Below, piece after piece: positions 22,814 to 26,629 of a stretch of 26,629 bases of DNA (its first letter is position 1; every line of letters begins with the position of its first letter). This DNA is from an uncultured Acetatifactor sp. GTDB taxonomy: Bacteria > Bacillota > Clostridia > Lachnospirales > Lachnospiraceae. Made by a program: the position numbers and the translations under genes. The DNA lies in the NCBI GenBank assembly GCA_910586435.1, contig CAJUGT010000043.1:1-26629 (forward strand), given 5' to 3'. The notes below the pieces were generated by a model. It saw nothing but the letters and a program-made list of their open reading frames with translations. It searched no databases and was not told where the DNA came from.

Positions 22814-24100
22814 TCAACCTGTTACACTATCTTCTATAGATTTACCAATGTCATGACGCATATATTTATTGTCAAAATTCACCCATTCCGTGGCCTCATA
22901 GGCTTTTTTCCGTGCCTCCTGTAAAGACTTGCCTCTGGCTGTCACACCCAACACACGGCCTCCGTTTGTCACAATATGTCCTTCACTGTCAAATTTGCTT
23001 CCCGCATGAAAACAATAATAATCCTCTCTTCCGTCAAAGTTTTCCAGCCCTGTAATCACATATCCTTTTTCATAAGACACAGGATACCCCTGGGAAGCGA
23101 GAACCACACAGACAGCCGCATCCTCCTCGAAGGCAAGAGTTATTTGATCCAGAGTACCATCAATACACGCGTCCACCACATCCATAATATCATTTTTCAT
23201 TCGGCAAAGCACCACCTGCGCCTCCGGGTCCCCGAACCGGGCATTATATTCCAATACCTTGGGTCCTTCCGATGTAAGCATTAATCCAAAGAAAATGACT
23301 CCCTTGAATTCCCTTCCCTCCGCCGCCATAGCATCCACCGTAGGCTGATAAATGTATTTTCTGCAATAGGCATCCACTTCTTCCGTATAAAAAGGACTTG
23401 GAGAAAAATTCCCCATTCCGCCCGTATTAGGCCCCTCATCCCCATCCAGTGCCCGTTTGTGATCCTGTGCGGAAGCCATGGGATGAATTGTCCTCCCATC
23501 CACAAAGGCAAGTACGGAAACCTCACGGCCTGTCATAAATTCCTCTATCACCAGCACGTCTCCGGCACTGCCAAAATGCTTATCCTGCATGATTTCCTTT
23601 ACACCGGCTTTGGCTTCCTCCAGGGTATTACATATCAATACTCCTTTTCCAAGCGCAAGGCCATCTGCCTTTAACACAATGGGCATATTTGCCGTTTCCA
23701 AATAGGCGATTGCCTTCTCAGGGTCATCAAATGTCTCATACTCCGCCGTGGGAATATGATACTTTTTCATCAAGTCTTTGGAAAAAGCCTTGCTTGCTTC
23801 CAGAATGGCGGCTTTTTTATTTGGTCCGAATACTCGAAACCCTTCCGCCTCCAACACATCCACCAATCCGGCCGCCAAAGGGTCATCCGGCGCAACAAAT
23901 ACCAGATCCACCTTCTTTTCCTTTCCAAACGCAACGATTTTGTCAAAGTCCATGACTCCAATCGCAGGGTTGCATTCCGCAATCTGCGAGATTCCCGCAT
24001 TTCCCGGAACACAATAAAGCGCATCCACCCTTTTGCTTTTCTTCATGCTGACCGCAATGGCGTGCTCCCGCCCGCCGCCGCCTACAATCAAAACTTTCAT
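22814..24100 (-). CDS. purD: Phosphoribosylamine-glycine ligase
   Basis: PurD (GARS) joins phosphoribosylamine and glycine using ATP, the second step of de novo purine synthesis. The 428-residue length is typical. Motifs are intact: IVGGGGREHAIA (4-15), GPNKKAAILEASKAFSKDLM, ADGLALGKGV of the ATP-grasp fold, EEFMTGREVSVLAF and the metal/ATP site EYNARFGDPEAQ near residues 290-301. AGGAGG lies 11 nt before the ATG. It follows purN by 38 nt and is the last purine gene of the group. The protein is free-standing, not fused to PurM or PurN as in eukaryotes. Confidence 0.98.
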   Translation of the reverse strand: MKVLIVGGGGREHAIAVSMKKSKRVDALYCVPGNAGISQIAECNPAIGVMDFDKIVAFGKEKKVDLVFVAPDDPLAAGLVDVLEAEGFRVFGPNKKAAILEASKAFSKDLMKKYHIPTAEYETFDDPEKAIAYLETANMPIVLKADGLALGKGVLICNTLEEAKAGVKEIMQDKHFGSAGDVLVIEEFMTGREVSVLAFVDGRTIHPMASAQDHKRALDGDEGPNTGGMGNFSPSPFYTEEVDAYCRKYIYQPTVDAMAAEGREFKGVIFFGLMLTSEGPKVLEYNARFGDPEAQVVLCRMKNDIMDVVDACIDGTLDQITLAFEEDAAVCVVLASQGYPVSYEKGYVITGLENFDGREDYYCFHAGSKFDSEGHIVTNGGRVLGVTARGKSLQEARKKAYEATEWVNFDNKYMRHDIGKSIEDSVTG

Positions 24101-24138
24101 GCCTGTTTCTGCCTCCTGATTTATTATACGCTCCGCTT

Positions 24139-24765
24139 TCAGTTGCCCCGCAGCACCTTGCCATCTATCAGGCGTATTCTCTTGTTCGCAATGTCATCAA
24201 TGGCCTGCGGAAGCAGAATCCACTCCGCTTCTTCCATAACACGGCGCTGAAGTAACTCCGGAGTATCATTCTCTTCCACATTTACCGCTTTCTGAGAAAT
24301 GATTGGCCCTTCATCCATTCCTTCATTGACAAAATGCACTGTGGCTCCTGTGACTTTCACTCCCCGTTCCAGCACCTTTTCATGTACTTTCAGCCCGTAA
24401 TACCCCACACCACAGAAAGACGGAATCAGGGACGGATGAATATTGATAATTCTGTTTCCAAAGATTTCCACCATTTGGGGCGGAATCCTTACCAGAAAAC
24501 CCGCAAGCACTATCAAGTCCGGATCGAGCGCACACATTTTCGCAGTAAACGCTTCATGATACGCTTCTCTGTCAGAATACTCCCTGGGTGACATCAATAT
24601 TGCTTCTATCTTCCGGGAAGCCGCCCTTTCAAGCGCCTTCGCTCCACGATTATTACTGATGACGGCCATAATCTCCACATTTGTTATCCTGCCCTCATCC
24701 ATTGCGTTCATAATAGCTTGTAGATTCGTACCGCCTCCAGAAACACATACCACAATTTTCAGCAT
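24139..24765 (-). CDS. purN: Phosphoribosylglycinamide formyltransferase
   Basis: PurN transfers a formyl group from 10-formyltetrahydrofolate to GAR, the third step of purine synthesis. The 208-residue product starts MLKIVVCVSGGGTNLQAI, the substrate-phosphate loop. The catalytic Asn-x-His is in INIHPSLIPSF, and the catalytic Asp is in NEGMDEGPII. The start is the ATG with GAGGG 7 nt upstream; an ATG 12 codons earlier is possible but adds residues not usual for PurN. It lies 72 nt after purM in the same transcript. The PurT (formate-dependent) alternative is excluded by the fold motifs. Confidence 0.97.
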   Translation of the reverse strand: MLKIVVCVSGGGTNLQAIMNAMDEGRITNVEIMAVISNNRGAKALERAASRKIEAILMSPREYSDREAYHEAFTAKMCALDPDLIVLAGFLVRIPPQMVEIFGNRIINIHPSLIPSFCGVGYYGLKVHEKVLERGVKVTGATVHFVNEGMDEGPIISQKAVNVEENDTPELLQRRVMEEAEWILLPQAIDDIANKRIRLIDGKVLRGN

Positions 24766-24837
24766 CTCAAACCCTCTTCTCTCCGACGCCTCATTCGTCA
24801 TTCATCCCTTATAAGTTCAAACATACTTCCAGGCGCT

Positions 24838-25890
24838 TCAGCCCACCGAAGAACCACTGTAAAGTATCACGCCCTTCTCGGTGCCTGCGCAAGATTCACA
24901 GCTTCCTATCACATAAGGTATCTCTCCAGCCCTGCGAATGGCATTCATTGTTTTCTCCACCTCGGACGCATCCACTGCCAAAATCATGCCAAGCCCCATG
25001 TTATATGTATTGTACATCATTTTATCATCAATTCCTCCTGCTTTTTGCAGAAGTTTAAAGATGGCCGGAACGTCATAGCTGTCCGTATCCACCCTGGCCA
25101 TGATCCCTTCGGGAAGCATTCTCGGTATATTCTCATAGAAACCGCCGCCTGTGATATGGCTGCAGCCCTTCACTTTTACACCGGCCTGCTTAATGGCCTT
25201 GAGAGCCTTTACATATATTTTGGTCGGGGTCATCAGCGCTTCTCCCAACGTAGTGCCCAACTCTTCATAATAGGTGTCAAGTCCTTCCTTTGTCATAGGA
25301 AAAACTTTTCTAATCAGCGAAAACCCATTGGAATGCACTCCGGAAGAAGCAATTCCTATCAGTGCGTCTCCTTCCCTGATTTCCTGTCCTGTGATAAGGT
25401 CTTTTTGCTCTGCGATACCCACCGCAAAACCGGCCAGATCATATTCTTCCTCCGGCATCAAACCGGGATGTTCCGCCGTTTCACCGCCCACCAGAGCCGC
25501 TCCTGCCTGTCGGCAGCCTTCCGCCACTCCCTTGACAATTTCCGCAATCTTCTCCGGGTAATTCTTGCCGCACGCTATGTAATCCAGGAAAAACAACGGC
25601 TCACCGCCTGCGCACACAACATCATTAATACACATGGCAACACAATCAATTCCCACCGTATCATGCTTATCCATCAAAAACGCTATCTTAAGCTTTGTCC
25701 CAACCCCGTCCGTTCCTGACAGCAGTATGGGCTTTTCCATTCCACAGAATCCTTCCATTGAAAACGCGCCGGAAAAGCCTCCTATGCCCCCAAGTACTTC
25801 CGGACGCATGGTGCCCTCCACATATTTCTTCATCAACTCTACCGACTTATATCCTGCTTCAACATCTACACCGGCATTTTTGTAATCCAT
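24838..25890 (-). CDS. purM: Phosphoribosylformylglycinamidine cyclo-ligase
   Basis: PurM (AIR synthetase) closes the imidazole ring of AIR from FGAM using ATP. The 350-residue protein shows the family start MDYKNAGVDVEAGYKSVELM, the ATP/metal region LLSGTDGVGTKLKIA, VGIDCVAMCINDVVCAGGEPLFFLDY and VGGETAEHPG, followed by the C-terminal motif HITGGGFYENIPRML. All are intact and the length is standard. GGAGG lies 5 nt before the ATG. The gene lies 23 nt after purE and is followed by purN, a usual order in Firmicute purine operons. Confidence 0.98.
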   Translation of the reverse strand: MDYKNAGVDVEAGYKSVELMKKYVEGTMRPEVLGGIGGFSGAFSMEGFCGMEKPILLSGTDGVGTKLKIAFLMDKHDTVGIDCVAMCINDVVCAGGEPLFFLDYIACGKNYPEKIAEIVKGVAEGCRQAGAALVGGETAEHPGLMPEEEYDLAGFAVGIAEQKDLITGQEIREGDALIGIASSGVHSNGFSLIRKVFPMTKEGLDTYYEELGTTLGEALMTPTKIYVKALKAIKQAGVKVKGCSHITGGGFYENIPRMLPEGIMARVDTDSYDVPAIFKLLQKAGGIDDKMMYNTYNMGLGMILAVDASEVEKTMNAIRRAGEIPYVIGSCESCAGTEKGVILYSGSSVG

Positions 25891-25913
25891 TTTGTCCTCC
25901 CTGCCACACCGTA

Positions 25914-26447
25914 TTATTTTTTTTCTATATAAGTTTTATATCCTGCTTCCTGAAGTCTTGCATCCTTTGCCTCCACCTGCTCTTTTAATTTCATGCTGTA
26001 AGCTTTCAGACGCTTCAATAACTCCGGGTCTGAAGTAGCTAAAATCTTCGCCGCTAACAGACCGCCATTGACTCCTCCGTTTATCGCCACAGTAGCAACC
26101 GGAATACCTGAGGGCATCTGCACAATGGAGTAAAGAGAGTCTCGACCTCCCAATGATGTGGTATGCATGGGAATTCCTATCACAGGCATGGGAAAAATTG
26201 CCGCGCACATGCCGGGCAAATGCGCCGCCATACCGGCACCCGCAATAATTACCTTAAGCCCTTTTTCTTCTGCGCTTCTGGCATATTCAAAGAAATTATC
26301 CGGCTCCCTGTGGGCACTGATAATCCTCATTTCATATGGTATGTCCAACGCTTCCAAAACATCCGCCGCCTTTGCCATAACGGGCATATCAGAATCGCTT
26401 CCCATCACAATACCTACAAGTGGCATATCATTCCTCACATCATCCAT
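25914..26447 (-). CDS. purE: N5-carboxyaminoimidazole ribonucleotide mutase
   Basis: PurE class I moves the carboxyl group of N5-CAIR to give CAIR. The 177-residue protein has the hallmark VGIVMGSDSDMPVM loop (11-24), SAHREPD, the AGAGMAAHLPG region and a Gly-rich GIPMHTTSLGGRDSLYSIVQMP segment. It is slightly longer than the usual 160-170 because of a charged C-terminal tail. A partner PurK, needed for the two-step bacterial route, is not in the window. The chosen ATG has AGGAGG 10 nt upstream; M8 is an alternative. Its leader holds a palindromic repeat element in at least two tandem copies that ends right before the SD, like the one before clpC. The operon's promoter lies beyond the window. 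Confidence 0.97.
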   Translation of the reverse strand: MDDVRNDMPLVGIVMGSDSDMPVMAKAADVLEALDIPYEMRIISAHREPDNFFEYARSAEEKGLKVIIAGAGMAAHLPGMCAAIFPMPVIGIPMHTTSLGGRDSLYSIVQMPSGIPVATVAINGGVNGGLLAAKILATSDPELLKRLKAYSMKLKEQVEAKDARLQEAGYKTYIEKK

Positions 26448-26464
26448 CTCTGTGTTTCCTCCTA

Positions 26465-26572
26465 TTCCAGTGCCGTCTCTTCACTTCGGTGCCCCAACCA
26501 GGGAAGGGTTATTCAGCCGCTTTTGCGTCTGAAAACCCTTCCGGGCACCTCTGTTCCGAGACTGTTTTTAAT
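26465..26572 (-). repeat. Palindromic leader element, purE proximal copy
   Basis: Read with the transcript it starts TTAAAAACAGTCTCGG and ends just before AGGAGG of purE. Nested stems: GTCTC 26475-26479 with GAGAC 26558-26562; GGTGCC 26488-26493 with GGCACC 26544-26549; GGAAGGGTT 26502-26510 with AACCCTTCC 26534-26542; then TTCAG/CTGAA and CGC/GCG around a TTTT loop. The structure is the same as copy A before clpC. Confidence 0.88.
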
Positions 26573-26577
26573 TTCTA

Positions 26578-26629
26578 TTCCAGTGCCGTCTCTTCACTTC
26601 GGTGCCCCAACCAGGGAAGGGTTATTCAG
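26578..26629 (-). repeat. Palindromic leader element, second purE copy (cut)
   Basis: This is a base-for-base repeat of the first 52 bases of the element at 26465, offset by exactly 113 bp, and it runs off the window end. The element is therefore at least a tandem pair here. Confidence 0.88.

Overview
The window looks like a chromosomal piece of a spore-forming, low-to-mid GC Firmicute, most probably a Lachnospiraceae / Clostridium cluster XIVa gut bacterium. The reasons are the spoIIIA sporulation operon, strong AGGAGG-type ribosome binding sites, sigma-A-like promoters with 17-nt spacers, ClpC and RadA of Gram-positive type, and small secreted-peptide gene clusters typical of that group. 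Nearly all genes lie on the minus strand; the one clear exception is an ABC transporter at 10672-12456.

Region by region, from high to low coordinates (the direction of transcription): (1) 26447-22814, a purine cluster purE-purM-purN-purD, followed without a terminator by a zinc-ribbon/HTH protein resembling YvyF and a membrane protein with two extracellular SH3b domains and a repeat-rich cytoplasmic tail. (2) A single GntR/YtrA-type regulator with its own promoter. (3) clpC, preceded by two copies of a palindromic repeat element. (4) A small conserved-looking protein of unknown function, radA, and a serine hydrolase of the beta-lactamase fold. (5) A possible secreted or modified peptide locus: a 140-residue protein with a leader-like N terminus, a plus-strand ABC exporter and, divergent from it, a PqqD/HPr-kinase-like fusion, an S26-type signal peptidase and a membrane-anchored transglutaminase-like protein. 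(6) An AT-rich insert (about 4100-7200) holding most of a compact RiPP-type operon: a 49-residue candidate precursor missing from ordinary ORF lists, a radical SAM/SPASM maturase, a stand-alone TldD-like metalloprotease with an intact HExxxH motif, and an ABC exporter whose own composition matches the host. (7) After a strong terminator, spoIIIAA-AB-AC-AD, with spoIIIAE expected just outside the window.

The most interesting items are the radical SAM + TldD + ABC operon with its tiny precursor gene, and a family of nested-hairpin repeat elements. These elements sit immediately before the Shine-Dalgarno sequences of clpC and purE, and between spoIIIAD and whatever follows it. The copies share conserved stems, variable loops and at least one compensatory base-pair change. 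The adjacent PqqD/HPrK/S26/transglutaminase/ABC locus is a second candidate peptide pathway, and its PqqD domain could supply the leader-recognition function that the radical SAM enzyme lacks (inference). No tRNA, rRNA, CRISPR array, transposase or phage gene was recognised.
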